Assembly: GCA_018266845.1 (NCBI GenBank)
Contig: JAFDZO010000012.1
Coordinates: 62,001 to 126,000, forward strand
DNA from: Bacteroidota bacterium
Lineage (GTDB): Bacteria > Bacteroidota > Ignavibacteria > Tepidaquicellales > Tepidaquicellaceae
Length of the DNA: 64,000 bases
Direction of reading: 5' to 3'
Below are positions 54,380-63,767 of the stretch, piece by piece. Numbering within the stretch: position 1 is the stretch's first letter; each line of letters opens with the position of its first letter. Made by a program: the position numbers and the translations under genes. The notes under the pieces are model-generated. The model made no database searches. It was not told where the DNA came from and saw nothing but the letters and a program-made list of their open reading frames with translations.

Positions 54380-55207
54380 ATGAAAAAATTCGTTTTCATA
54401 TTTCTTTTCTTTGCTCTCAAAGTTTTTGCTCAAAACACACCTGATGAATTGATGGATACGGGCAACGAATATTTTGCTAAAGGAAATCCTCAAAAAGCCG
54501 CAGAGTATTACACGCAATATATAAATGTGTTTAAGGACAGTTCAAGAGGTTATACAGCCAGAGGCAACGCTTATTTGCTGCTTCGGGATTTTAAGTCAGC
54601 GCTGGTGGATTTTAAAATGGCGCTCTTTCTTGACTCAAACAATTCAAGAGCATATTCAGGACGCGGCACTTGTTACTTTTTTATAGGCAGCATAACCGAT
54701 GCCGTTAGGGATTTGAATAAATCTATCGCGCTTGACCCAAATGCTATTCTTTCGTATCAGACTCTTGCAAGCATATACACTTCTGAAGGAAAGTTCAGTG
54801 AAGCTCTTTTGGCTGCCGATAATGCTTTAAGAATTAACCCCAACGAAGGTGAGTCTTACAGGATTAAAGGCACTGTGTATTATTATATGAATGATACTTC
54901 TAACGCAATTGCGTATCTTGATAAGGCAGTTGAAACAGCCCCCGATAACCCAAGGATGTACACAACGCGCGGAGCTTTTTTTAAAGATATAGGCAGGCTT
55001 GACTTGGCTATGGCTGATTATGATAAGGCGCTTCAGATTAACCCTGAAAACGCAGAGGCGCTGGCTAGAAAAGGAATAGTTTTTTTGCTTCAAAAAAAAT
55101 ATCAAGAAGCCGTTGACTATATGGAAAAAGGATTAAAACTTGACCCGGGATTAGAAGGCGGGATAAAAAAATATCTTGATGAAGCAAAAAGTAATTTGAA
55201 AAAGTAA
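54380..55207 (+). CDS. Secreted TPR-repeat protein
   Basis: 275 residues. Signal peptide (about 1-18). About seven tetratricopeptide repeats run from about 22 to 270, shown by repeated 'A..YYxxAI..DPN/NPE' patterns such as AVDYMEKGLKLDPG and AYSGRGTCYFF. TPR proteins are protein-binding scaffolds; in envelope operons they often form part of outer-membrane assembly or secretion complexes. Starts 3 bases after the previous stop. Confidence 0.9.
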   Translation: MKKFVFIFLFFALKVFAQNTPDELMDTGNEYFAKGNPQKAAEYYTQYINVFKDSSRGYTARGNAYLLLRDFKSALVDFKMALFLDSNNSRAYSGRGTCYFFIGSITDAVRDLNKSIALDPNAILSYQTLASIYTSEGKFSEALLAADNALRINPNEGESYRIKGTVYYYMNDTSNAIAYLDKAVETAPDNPRMYTTRGAFFKDIGRLDLAMADYDKALQINPENAEALARKGIVFLLQKKYQEAVDYMEKGLKLDPGLEGGIKKYLDEAKSNLKK

Positions 55208-55213
55208 CCCCCT

Positions 55214-55717
55214 ATGAAAAAAATTTATCTTCTCATTTTTTTCGTTATTTTTATTTTTTCCGGCTGCTCGAAAGAAGATAAAGAGCAAAGCGGAGAAATA
55301 AAAATAGAACAGCAAAATAATCCTCCCTCTTCGGAAAAACCGTCAGAAGAACCCAAAAAGGAAGTAAAAGCCGATGAGCTAAAGACAGATGCTAAACAGC
55401 AAACCCAGCAGACACAAAAACAGGAAGCTGTCTCGATAAAAGCAAATCAATCTTCAAAATACATTGGCAAGCATGCTATAGTTACAGGATTTGTTGCAGA
55501 CGTTTTCAGAAATGAAAAAGTATCTTATATGAATTTTGATGCAAAATTTCCTAAAAATACTTTTGCCGCAGTGGTTTTTAAAGATGATTTTGAAAAATTC
55601 GGCGACCTGAACCGTTTTAAAAATAAGACTGTTGAAATAAGCGGAGTAATTTCAGAGTACAACAGAAAGCCGCAGATTATATTAAAAAACTTATCTCAAG
55701 TAAAGATTATAAACTGA
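55214..55717 (+). CDS. Lipoprotein with OB-fold-like domain
   Basis: 167 residues. Signal peptide ending IFSGCSKED (lipid-acceptor C18). A Lys/Glu/Gln-rich linker (about 22-75) is followed by a compact beta-rich domain with 'AIVTGFVADVFRNEKVSYMNF', 'TFAAVVFKDDFEKF', and 'KTVEISGVISEYNRKPQIILK', the order of a nucleic-acid-binding-type OB fold (tRNA_anti-like). An OB-fold domain on a lipoprotein is typical of several small periplasmic proteins; ligand unknown. Confidence 0.85.
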   Translation: MKKIYLLIFFVIFIFSGCSKEDKEQSGEIKIEQQNNPPSSEKPSEEPKKEVKADELKTDAKQQTQQTQKQEAVSIKANQSSKYIGKHAIVTGFVADVFRNEKVSYMNFDAKFPKNTFAAVVFKDDFEKFGDLNRFKNKTVEISGVISEYNRKPQIILKNLSQVKIIN

Positions 55718-55718
55718 T

Positions 55719-57197
55719 TTGTTTAAATCAAAATTTATAGACCTTCTCGCAGCATTTTCACACGATGAAATAAAAGAGTTTGACAGGTTTTTAAACTCGC
55801 CTTTTTTTAATCGTGATAAAATGATTTTGCAAAGTTTCAGGTTTATCAAAAAATTTTATCCTGAATTTAATAATCCAAAATTTACAAAAGAAAATTTTTT
55901 TAAATTTCTCTATCCCGGGAAGCAGTATAATGATTCCAGAGTAAGAAATATTCTTTCTGACTTATTGAAGCACGGGCAGGATTACATTACAATAAAGTTT
56001 ACCAGAAGCAATCCATTTGTTGAAAACACATCTGCGCTTGAAGCATTAAGCGTCAGAATGCTCGATACTCTTTTTATAAAAAAAATAAGCGAGGCGTACG
56101 ATTCTATTGATATAAAAAAACATGACCCTGATGAAATTTTTCTTTATCGCAAGAAACTGGAAGACCTTAAATATGATTTTTTCTTCCGTCGAAGTAAAGA
56201 AGATAAGGGAGTTGATACCACCACAAAAAGAGGCGAAAACCTTGTTTTCTTTTTCATTCTGAAAATGCTGAAGTTGAAAACTTTATTATACACTAATGAG
56301 CATAATTTTAATATAAAACCTAATGCCGGTTTACTTAATGAAGCATTTGAAAACATCAATCTTGAGGCGTTGTTGGAGTATATAAAGAAAAATTATCCCG
56401 AAGAGTATCCTGTTCTTGCTGTGCATTACTATTTTTATATTGCGCAGACGGATTTTTCAAAAACGGATTATTACTTCACTGCCGAAAAAATTTTTTCAAC
56501 TAATCTGGAAAAATTCGGGCTGCGGGAACAATCTGAAATGCTTCATGCTTTTGCATCGTTGTGTATTGATTATATTCATCTTGGAAAGTTTGAATTTAAT
56601 AAATATTTGCTTGAAGTGTATAAAAAGATGGATAAGTACCAGTTGTTTTCTGCTCCTGATAAACCTCAAGTGATAACTCTTCTGGGTTTTAGAAACATCG
56701 TTTTGATTGCTAAAGAGGAAAAAGATTATGACTGGCTGATATGTTTCCTTGAGAGGAATCTTGATAAGCTGCCAAAAGAGTCGCAGGATAACATGAGGGA
56801 TTTTTGTTACGCCTTAATGGAGTACGACAAACAGAACTATCCAAAAGCTCTGGAATACATCAGCAAAGTGAAATACGAATTTTTTTATTTCAGATACGAC
56901 GTGAAAAATCTTCTGCTGAAATGTTTTTACGAACTTGATATGTTCGAGCAGGCGCTATATCTGATTACAAATTATAAATTGTTCTTAAAGCAGAATAAAA
57001 ATATCTCAAAGGATGCAAAAAGAATATATTCGCAGCATATAAGGTCAATCGAAAAAATTACAAAACTTAAAATGAAGTACGATGAATTTGAAGCAGTAAA
57101 ACTGAAAGACGAAATGAAGACAATGGTGCCGCAGTCTGTGAAATGGGCGCAGGAAAAACTTGATGAGCTTACGAAGAAAAACAAAAAGAAAAAATAA
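55719..57197 (+). CDS. Conserved helical protein, function unknown
   Basis: 492 residues, no signal peptide or membrane segment. Starts with TTG one base after the previous stop, which suggests coupled translation. N-terminal 'FSHDEIKEFDRFLNSPFFNR' recurs in uncharacterised Bacteroidota proteins. The rest is helical throughout and ends in a strongly basic tail (TKKNKKKK). The whole-length helical pattern suggests solenoid (TPR-like) repeats without a clear consensus. Last of the five-gene row; its stop abuts the converging ostA-like gene. Confidence 0.85.
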   Translation: MFKSKFIDLLAAFSHDEIKEFDRFLNSPFFNRDKMILQSFRFIKKFYPEFNNPKFTKENFFKFLYPGKQYNDSRVRNILSDLLKHGQDYITIKFTRSNPFVENTSALEALSVRMLDTLFIKKISEAYDSIDIKKHDPDEIFLYRKKLEDLKYDFFFRRSKEDKGVDTTTKRGENLVFFFILKMLKLKTLLYTNEHNFNIKPNAGLLNEAFENINLEALLEYIKKNYPEEYPVLAVHYYFYIAQTDFSKTDYYFTAEKIFSTNLEKFGLREQSEMLHAFASLCIDYIHLGKFEFNKYLLEVYKKMDKYQLFSAPDKPQVITLLGFRNIVLIAKEEKDYDWLICFLERNLDKLPKESQDNMRDFCYALMEYDKQNYPKALEYISKVKYEFFYFRYDVKNLLLKCFYELDMFEQALYLITNYKLFLKQNKNISKDAKRIYSQHIRSIEKITKLKMKYDEFEAVKLKDEMKTMVPQSVKWAQEKLDELTKKNKKKK

Positions 57198-58613
57198 TCA
57201 CCTCCGTACCGGCTTATCGCTGCGCGGAGAAAATCCAGGAAGCATTAGACTTGCCTTTCCGGTTTCAGTTTCCGGTGAGTATGCGCCTTTTACGCTTTTT
57301 TCAATTCTGATTTTACTTACGTTGTTTTCCGTCTTATCAAAATAAATATAAATATTTTCTCCCTCGGAATTATTTACTCCATTAGCTTTTTTCTCTTCAT
57401 AAATAAAATAAACGCTTGAGGCATTTCCCATTGCGCGTATTGAATCAGCTTTGTCATCTGATATGTAAACCGAAATATCACGCGAACGTATCTGGTCATA
57501 TCTATCAATAAAAAGAGAATCTCCCTGCGAAATCATGAACGATGGCTTTGTGTTTGGTATGTTCAGCTTTCTCACAAAAATACTTTGTAGTTTATTACCG
57601 GGAAGCTCGGCGTAAATTGAGTCTCCCGTTATCTGCATTTTATCCTGCCAAACAATCGGCTCTTTTTCCAGCGCAACTTTTGCAGAGTCTTTAAAATAAA
57701 TTCCCCTCCCACACTTGGCATAAAAATTTGTTCTTATTACATCTACGCTGTCTGTTGCAATATAATACTCCGGCTTTGTTCTGAACGCCTCCATAAACGA
57801 ACTATATATATAAAGTGTGTCGGGAGTTTTTTTGTCAATTTGAACGAGTTTGGATTTTCCTGAAAGCTTTGTATAATTTTTCAGCTCATAATTTTCAAGC
57901 GCATTCCCGAATAGAACCGTGTTGTTGTTTATGCTTTCAACCTTCACATTACCTGCGGCATACGACTCTTTTTTATCGGAGTAATGTGTTAACGTATCCG
58001 AATAAATTATCGTCGAATCGCTGTTAATCACAACTTTTTCATAGGCAAAAGTTTTGAACTGTCTTTTATAAAAATCTATGTTCTCAGCAGTAACGACAGC
58101 AGAATCAGTTGTAACGACTACATTGCCCTTTGCAAATGAATCTTCCGTGTTCCTGAGATAAGTTAGATGAGAGGAGGTAATTTTATATTCTGGATTGACT
58201 ATTATCACATCTCCGTGAAACTCAGCCTTAGCTTCATTGAAATAATACACTCCGCTATTAGCTCGCAATGTTGCGTTTGGGTCTTTCAGCGTAACACCGT
58301 TCTCTCCTGTGGCGCGCTTATCATTGCCGTAATAAATTCCCCTTGAAGTAAACAAGGATAATGTATCCTGATACATCTTTACATTGCCGCGAAGCTCAAC
58401 TTTATTCTGGTCTATATATTGTGTAGCTGAGTTACAGTAAACGGTTATGTTTCCCTGCTTGAACTGAACATTGCCGCTTGCAATCCGCACCGTTACTCCA
58501 TTTTCGGTAGAACCGGAAAGAGAATCCGCATGAATAAGTTCTACTTTTTCCTGCGCAAAAATTTTCGTACAGGAAAAAATCAAAAAAACAATCAAGCAAT
58601 ATTTACTTATCAA
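57198..58613 (-). CDS. OstA/LptA-family lipopolysaccharide export protein
   Basis: 471 residues if started at the TTG at 58613, which overlaps lptC by 11 bases and gives a signal peptide (ISKYCLIVFLIFSC... FAQ). An ATG at 58682 inside lptC would add 23 residues. The body is a chain of short beta strands typical of the OstA/LptA/LptD-N jellyroll: 'GNVQFKQGNITVYCNSA', 'LRGNVKMYQD', 'FHGDVIIVNPEYKI', 'AAGNVKVESIN'. It would bridge LPS across the periplasm. Much longer than E. coli LptA, so several jellyroll repeats are fused. Downstream of lptC in the kdsD operon. Confidence 0.88.
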   Translation of the reverse strand: MISKYCLIVFLIFSCTKIFAQEKVELIHADSLSGSTENGVTVRIASGNVQFKQGNITVYCNSATQYIDQNKVELRGNVKMYQDTLSLFTSRGIYYGNDKRATGENGVTLKDPNATLRANSGVYYFNEAKAEFHGDVIIVNPEYKITSSHLTYLRNTEDSFAKGNVVVTTDSAVVTAENIDFYKRQFKTFAYEKVVINSDSTIIYSDTLTHYSDKKESYAAGNVKVESINNNTVLFGNALENYELKNYTKLSGKSKLVQIDKKTPDTLYIYSSFMEAFRTKPEYYIATDSVDVIRTNFYAKCGRGIYFKDSAKVALEKEPIVWQDKMQITGDSIYAELPGNKLQSIFVRKLNIPNTKPSFMISQGDSLFIDRYDQIRSRDISVYISDDKADSIRAMGNASSVYFIYEEKKANGVNNSEGENIYIYFDKTENNVSKIRIEKSVKGAYSPETETGKASLMLPGFSPRSDKPVRR

Positions 58614-59130
58614 ATACACCGCTAACTTTATAAATTTTATAGTTTGATAAATTCTGGTCAGACTCAAACCCGACACCTTCAACTCTTTCTTTAGGGGTCG
58701 TAATTTTCACAAATACATCGGAATAAACTTTTTGTGTTTTATTTTTCCATAGGAGCTTTGATGTCTTTAGCTCGCTTCCGGTTTTGTTCACAACTCTTAC
58801 GCTGTCATATATTTCAATATCTTTACTGTTGTCTTCTACCCGCCCTCTATTGCCGGTCAATGTAGAAACTATCTCACCGTTCTTATAAAAATCAACAACG
58901 GCTCCACTGTCAATAACGGTATATCCTTTATCGCTGTAAGCAGAAATATGTCCTGCCTTTAAAATTGCTTTTACAAATCCCGAGTCGGAAAAAGTTACAA
59001 CGGAGTTCCAGCTTTCCTGAATTGGAACATTATCGGAAGATAAGTCAGACTTCGGCGGTTCAAATTTATTTTCGCAGGATATGAATATTACAGAAAGAAA
59101 AAAAAATACTATGTAAAATATTTTTTGCAA
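58603..59130 (-). CDS. lptC: LPS export ABC transporter periplasmic protein LptC
   Basis: 175 residues. One N-terminal hydrophobic segment ending in a Cys (SVIFISCENK), which could be a lipobox. Then the LptC pattern: 'SGFVKAILKAGHISAYSDKGYT', 'VVDFYKNGEIVSTLTGNRG', 'DIEIYDSVRVVN', 'TSKLLWKNKTQKVYSD'. LptC joins the inner-membrane LptBFG complex to LptA. It starts 1 base after kdsD ends and overlaps the ostA-like gene. Confidence 0.92.
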   Translation of the reverse strand: MQKIFYIVFFFLSVIFISCENKFEPPKSDLSSDNVPIQESWNSVVTFSDSGFVKAILKAGHISAYSDKGYTVIDSGAVVDFYKNGEIVSTLTGNRGRVEDNSKDIEIYDSVRVVNKTGSELKTSKLLWKNKTQKVYSDVFVKITTPKERVEGVGFESDQNLSNYKIYKVSGVFDK

Positions 59131-59131
59131 T

Positions 59132-60127
59132 TTATAGCCCTTCTTCTATCAGTCTGTGCATGTGTAAAATCCCCAGTACCTTTCTCTTCTTATCTGCAAC
59201 AATCAGCTGCGTGATTTTGTTCTCTTCCATAATTTCAAGCGCAGTGCGGGCAAGTATATTCGGCGGAATAATTTTCGGAACGGAATTCATTATATCTTTT
59301 GCTTTTATATTTTGCAGCCCATCCATATTTTTTTCCAGCAGTCTTCTTATATCGCCATCGGTTATTATCCCTGCAACTTTATCTTTTTTCAGTACGCACG
59401 TACATCCCAGTCGCTTTGAAGAAATCTGGTAAATTATATCTTTCAGGTTTGCATCAACACTAACTTTCGGAATATTGTTTTCATCCTGCAGCAAATCACT
59501 CACTTTAAGCAAAAGCTTTTTGCCCAGAATTCCACCCGGATGAAATCTTGCAAAATCTTCCCTCGAAAAATCTCTTTTTTGGAGCAGCGCAATTGCAAGC
59601 GCATCGCCAAGAACAAGAGCAGACGTAGATGATGATGTCGGCGCAAGATTGTGAGGACATGCTTCAACTTTTACAGAAGCATCTAACACAATATCGGATA
59701 ATTTTGCAATCTCTGAATTCATGTTTCCGATGATTGCAATTATTTTGAGCTTGAGAGTTTTTAGCAGCGGAATTATTTGAGTAACATCTGATGAGTCTCC
59801 GCTTTTGGAAATAACAATTACAATATCGCCGTCCCGAAGTATGCCAAGGTCGCCATGTATGCTATCTGCAGAGTGTAAAAAAATGGAATATGTTCCGGTC
59901 GAGTTAAACGTAGCTACAATTTTCTGCGCAATGATTCCTGATTTCCCCACGCCCGTAACAACAACTTTTCCTTTGCATCTGAAAATAAGCTCGACCGCCT
60001 CCGCAAAGTTTTTTGCAAATGCAGTATCGTTAAATCTTTTTTCGAGAGAGTTTATTTCCCTCTTTTCGATTGTAATAACTTTCTTTCCGTTTTTAATGAT
60101 TTCTGCTTCTGATTTTTTTGCGGGCAC
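59132..60127 (-). CDS. kdsD: Arabinose-5-phosphate isomerase KdsD (KpsF/GutQ family)
   Basis: 331 residues. First step of KDO synthesis: ribulose-5-phosphate to arabinose-5-phosphate. SIS domain (about 40-180) with GVGKSGIIAQKIVATFNSTG and the 'SHSGETSE'-like SKSGDSSDV; active-site HGDLGILRDGD. Two CBS domains follow (about 210-265 and 275-328), usual for this family. First gene in the kdsD-lptC-ostA row, divergent from the methyltransferase gene. Confidence 0.95.
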   Translation of the reverse strand: MPAKKSEAEIIKNGKKVITIEKREINSLEKRFNDTAFAKNFAEAVELIFRCKGKVVVTGVGKSGIIAQKIVATFNSTGTYSIFLHSADSIHGDLGILRDGDIVIVISKSGDSSDVTQIIPLLKTLKLKIIAIIGNMNSEIAKLSDIVLDASVKVEACPHNLAPTSSSTSALVLGDALAIALLQKRDFSREDFARFHPGGILGKKLLLKVSDLLQDENNIPKVSVDANLKDIIYQISSKRLGCTCVLKKDKVAGIITDGDIRRLLEKNMDGLQNIKAKDIMNSVPKIIPPNILARTALEIMEENKITQLIVADKKRKVLGILHMHRLIEEGL

Positions 60128-60207
60128 GTTTTCTAAAATTGACTTAAAAATCTTAATTTAATTTGAGAAATTAGCTATAATACTCGTTTAATAAAATAAC
60201 ATTAATA

Positions 60208-61629
60208 ATGAAGAAAGGCGATGAGCTGATACTTGATGTAATTGAGCTAAATTCCGAAGGCAAAGGTGTTTCAAAAACGGAAGAGGGATTTGTAATTTTT
60301 ACAGATAAAGTTCTGCCCGGTGATAAGGTAAAAATTCAGTTAAGGAAAAAGAAATCAAACTACGGCGAAGGAAGATTAATTGAAGTTTTAGAACCTTCTG
60401 ATTACAGAATAGAGCCTCGCTGCCAATACTTTGGAACATGCGGCGGATGCAAAATTCAGAATTATTTTTACGAAAAGCAGCTTGAGTTTAAAACTGAAGC
60501 GGTCAGAACAGCATTTAAAAGAATAGGTGGATTTGAAAATCTTGAAATTCCTCCGGCGCTGCCTAGTGAAAATATTTTTTACTACAGGAATAAAATGGAA
60601 TTTTCTTTTTCCGATGACAGATGGCTGATGGCAGAAGATATAGATAAAGATACGAGAGAAGAAAAAGAATTCGCGTTAGGACTTCACGTGCCGAGATTTC
60701 ATTCAAAAATAATTGATATTAAAGAGTGCTTTTTACAATCAGAGGTATCTAACAGAGTTTTAAATTACACGCGTGAATTTTTAAAAAGCAGAGGAGTTAG
60801 CATTTATACTACAGAAACTCATTCAGGCTTTTTAAGATTTTTAATTATCCGCGAATGCAAAAACTCGGCTGATTTTATGGTCTCATTAATTACTTACGAT
60901 TATAATGAGCCGTTAATAACCAAGTATGCCGAAGGATTAAAGAATATAGCACCGGAAGTAACGACATTCATAAATGCAATATCAAGCAAAAAAGCGCAGG
61001 TAGCGTTCGGTGAGGAAGAGAAAATCGTCTTTGGTAAAGGGTATATAGAGGAAGTTCTCAATAAAGATAGCGGATTAAAGTATAAATTTAAAATTTCTGC
61101 TAACTCATTTTTTCAGACCAATACAAAGCAGGGAGAAAGATTATACGATATTGCTGCAAAGGCAGGGAATTTTGAAAAAACAGATAAAGTATTGGACTTA
61201 TATTGCGGCACAGGTTCTATTTCAATTTTTATTTCCGATGAAGTTGCAGAAGTGAAGGGTGTTGAGCTTGTGGAAGACTCAATCAAAAATGCTTTCCAGA
61301 ATAAAGAGCTGAATAGTATTTCCAATGTAGATTTTGAACTGGGTGATATAAAAGATTTTCTGCTTTCCAATGATGTACGCGAACTTCATAAATATAATAA
61401 AGTAATTCTCGACCCGCCGCGTGCAGGACTGCATCCGAAAATATGCGAGATACTTTCAGAAAGTGATTTTGAAAAAATTGTTTATGTAAGCTGCAATCCC
61501 GTTACACAGGCAAGGGACTTGCAAATCATCTGTTCACAGGGAAAATATAAAATAAATTCCGTCCAGCCTGTTGATATGTTTCCACATACGTACCATATAG
61601 AGAACGTGGTGGATTTAGTAAGAGTGTAA
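60208..61629 (+). CDS. rlmD: TrmA/RlmD-family 23S rRNA (uracil-5-)-methyltransferase
   Basis: 473 residues. N-terminal TRAM domain (about 1-65). A 4Fe-4S site with C72, C78 and C81 (RCQYFGTCGGCK) and a fourth Cys near 174 (KECFLQ). SAM motif DLYCGTGSISIF, 'DPPRAGLHPK', and nucleophile C429 in YVSCNP. RlmD or the related RlmCD methylates specific uracils of 23S rRNA; the exact site cannot be told from sequence alone. It diverges from kdsD across 80 AT-rich bases. Confidence 0.92.
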   Translation: MKKGDELILDVIELNSEGKGVSKTEEGFVIFTDKVLPGDKVKIQLRKKKSNYGEGRLIEVLEPSDYRIEPRCQYFGTCGGCKIQNYFYEKQLEFKTEAVRTAFKRIGGFENLEIPPALPSENIFYYRNKMEFSFSDDRWLMAEDIDKDTREEKEFALGLHVPRFHSKIIDIKECFLQSEVSNRVLNYTREFLKSRGVSIYTTETHSGFLRFLIIRECKNSADFMVSLITYDYNEPLITKYAEGLKNIAPEVTTFINAISSKKAQVAFGEEEKIVFGKGYIEEVLNKDSGLKYKFKISANSFFQTNTKQGERLYDIAAKAGNFEKTDKVLDLYCGTGSISIFISDEVAEVKGVELVEDSIKNAFQNKELNSISNVDFELGDIKDFLLSNDVRELHKYNKVILDPPRAGLHPKICEILSESDFEKIVYVSCNPVTQARDLQIICSQGKYKINSVQPVDMFPHTYHIENVVDLVRV

Positions 61630-61646
61630 ACCATAAAGTAACTTAT

Positions 61647-62846
61647 ATGAAATTATTTTTATTTTTGATTTTAGCTTTGTTAAATATTTCCTGTAGTCAG
61701 ATAATTAGTTCTGTATCTGCTCAAACTCCTGTAATTTATTTTTCAGGAGAATATTCACGAGATGGAAAGAGCATGGATATTAAATTTTTATATACTAAAA
61801 CATTCGTAAAAGATACTTTAATAAATAATTCGGATTTTAAAAAATTCAAATGGGAAAAATTTAAAAACTTTAATGATAAACACGAAGTGTACTATGAATA
61901 CGAAAGGCTAACTCCTGATGAATATACTTTACTTGACGGAAAATTTAAAATGGTTCATAAATTAAAATTAAAACCCGAAGAACACAAGGGTGTTCTTTTC
62001 GGAAATGAGGAAAACATCGGCTATGAGTATATAGATACAAGGTCATATTCTCCTAAGCCTGAATTTGTACCGGATGCACATTCCCCGATAAAATATTTTT
62101 CAACCGCGGATAATAATATTTTTATTTACTGTGAAAATGGAGATGAAAAAAAAATTGAAATAAGTATGAATAAAGAAGAGTTAAAGAAGGCGCTTTCAGA
62201 AAATTATTTTAAAACTGCTGCTGAAATCTTATTGAGGAAAGATTCTGTGGAAGCCGATTACGATGTTCAGCCGGGTGATGAAATACAGATTATTTATGCT
62301 ACTGAGCAGGTGAGTTTTAAAAGCGAAGGAACCCTTGGCGATAAAAATTCAATTAAAGGCGAACAAAAAAAACTTCCTTCTAAAAAAGAAATTACAACTA
62401 TAAAATGTACGGATGTAAAAAATGAAGGAAAGAAGAAATTTATTACTCTGGATATAACTAAGGTAAACTCAAAAACTAATAAAAACGAAAATTCAACATC
62501 CAACGTACAAATAGAGGAAAATGGTGATGTACTTATGGAAAATCAGCTAGTGGGAAAAAAGCAGATGTACAAGCTAGATTTTAAAATTGACAGTCTTGAT
62601 ATCTCAAAAATACCCGAAGAGTACGAACAAAGTAATATGACAAAAAATTTTATTACTTTTACCGGGATAACATATGATACCTTAAGCGGAAAACCATTTC
62701 CCAGAATCGTTTATATAAATTCTGCAAATTACTATCAGATGTATTATTTAACCTATTTTCCCGTTCCTTACATCGAGTACCCGGGAACACAAGCTTCAAT
62801 TACATATGTAAAGCTAAAAGGAAAAGAATATGGGAAAAAAGAATAA
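61647..62846 (+). CDS. Lipoprotein-like secreted protein, function unknown
   Basis: 399 residues. N-terminal hydrophobic stretch ends in ALLNISCSQ, giving a possible lipidated C16; a second possible cleavage is after SVSAQ. The body is charged and beta-rich, with repeated 'EYSRDGKSMDIKFLY' type strands and Lys/Glu-rich loops; it has no T9SS domain. It starts 17 bases after the methyltransferase stop. No family recognised. Confidence 0.85.
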   Translation: MKLFLFLILALLNISCSQIISSVSAQTPVIYFSGEYSRDGKSMDIKFLYTKTFVKDTLINNSDFKKFKWEKFKNFNDKHEVYYEYERLTPDEYTLLDGKFKMVHKLKLKPEEHKGVLFGNEENIGYEYIDTRSYSPKPEFVPDAHSPIKYFSTADNNIFIYCENGDEKKIEISMNKEELKKALSENYFKTAAEILLRKDSVEADYDVQPGDEIQIIYATEQVSFKSEGTLGDKNSIKGEQKKLPSKKEITTIKCTDVKNEGKKKFITLDITKVNSKTNKNENSTSNVQIEENGDVLMENQLVGKKQMYKLDFKIDSLDISKIPEEYEQSNMTKNFITFTGITYDTLSGKPFPRIVYINSANYYQMYYLTYFPVPYIEYPGTQASITYVKLKGKEYGKKE

Positions 62847-62856
62847 CTATTAAAAA

Positions 62857-63276
62857 ATGCAGCCAACCCCTACTGAAAAATTCTATCTTCAAAAAAGTAA
62901 ACTCGACCGAGTATTATTTATTCTTGGAGCTTTATGCTTTATTACAGTTTGCGTTCTTACAATTACTTATGCAGGATTTACAACTCAGCCGCGAGGAGAA
63001 ATTAAAGTTGTTTTAATTCCTGATGCGCAAACTTTATGGATTATAAATATTATACTCGGGATTGCAGGAGGAATTTTAGCTGACTTCAGAAAATTCTTGG
63101 CATCTGCGCCGGCGGGACTTATCACAAGTTTTGCTATTACCGGAGTAACTCTCGCTTACATTTCTTTCCGCGAATCTTTGATTAGTATCGAACTGCTTAT
63201 ACCGCTTTTTATTGGAGCAGTTTGCGGAGCGTTGGTTTATAATCTGTTTCTTCGTTTATTTTACAATAAAAAATAG
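62857..63276 (+). CDS. Small multi-pass membrane protein, function unknown
   Basis: 139 residues with four predicted helices: about 20-40, 60-78, 85-105 and 112-133. The third helix region 'SAPAGLITSFAITGVTLAYISF' is Gly/Ala/Thr-rich. It starts 10 bases after the preceding gene and probably shares its transcript. No family recognised. Confidence 0.85.
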   Translation: MQPTPTEKFYLQKSKLDRVLFILGALCFITVCVLTITYAGFTTQPRGEIKVVLIPDAQTLWIINIILGIAGGILADFRKFLASAPAGLITSFAITGVTLAYISFRESLISIELLIPLFIGAVCGALVYNLFLRLFYNKK

Positions 63277-63767
63277 CGGGGGGAACTTGTCATAAAGCAG
63301 TTGAAAAGCTGAAAGAAACCCAGAAATTTCTGTAAATACAAATAAAAATATTTTTGCCTATTAGCAGTAATAGGTAACTTTTGATTTACTTTGGAATTTA
63401 TTATTTATATTTTGAGAAGTAAGTAGTTCATTTGCTGAATGCTTTGCAAAAATTTACTAAGAGTGAATTAGCGTTCTTTCAAAATGTTACAATAATGTTA
63501 CTTTTTCCGGCAGCTGCCAAAAAAATAGAAATGTTACAAAAATGTTACTATTCAAAAAGCGAAAAGCAAAATATTGAAATAGCATTCGTCCAAAAAGCGC
63601 AAAAATGCCACTTTTTCCAGCAGCTAAAATAGAAATGTTACAATAATGTTACTTTTTTCGGTACAAGAAACCACATAAGAATGTTACAAAAATGTTACTT
63701 TTTAGGCAGCTGAACAAAATCCGAAATTCCGAGTATTAAAAAGAACTAATAATTTAAATCCCGCAGT
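63277..63767. other. Intergenic region carrying a promoter-like element and a repeat array
   Basis: 491 bases without a credible gene. TATTTTTG at 63349-63356 matches the -7 element TAnnTTTG, with a TTTC about 18 bases upstream. The second half contains the ATGTTAC repeat array described separately. A 66-codon frame across the repeats is probably accidental. Confidence 0.5.
63484..63698. repeat. Array of ATGTTAC-N4-ATGTTAC direct repeats
   Basis: Four pairs of ATGTTAC separated by 4 bases (11-base period): 63484-63501, 63531-63548, 63634-63651 and 63681-63698. Copies 1 to 2 and 3 to 4 are each 47 bases apart, and the second pair of copies is 150 bases after the first, so a larger unit was duplicated. 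A decayed copy (ATGCCAC at 63604) lies between. Each copy is followed by a T-rich run and most by a CAGC(A/T)-type word such as CAGCTGCC or CAGCAGCT. Confidence 0.75.

Noticed and set aside
63432-63632. A 66-codon plus-strand frame
   Set aside because: It runs through the ATGTTAC repeats, and its protein repeats simply mirror the DNA repeats (NVTIMLLF); probably noncoding.
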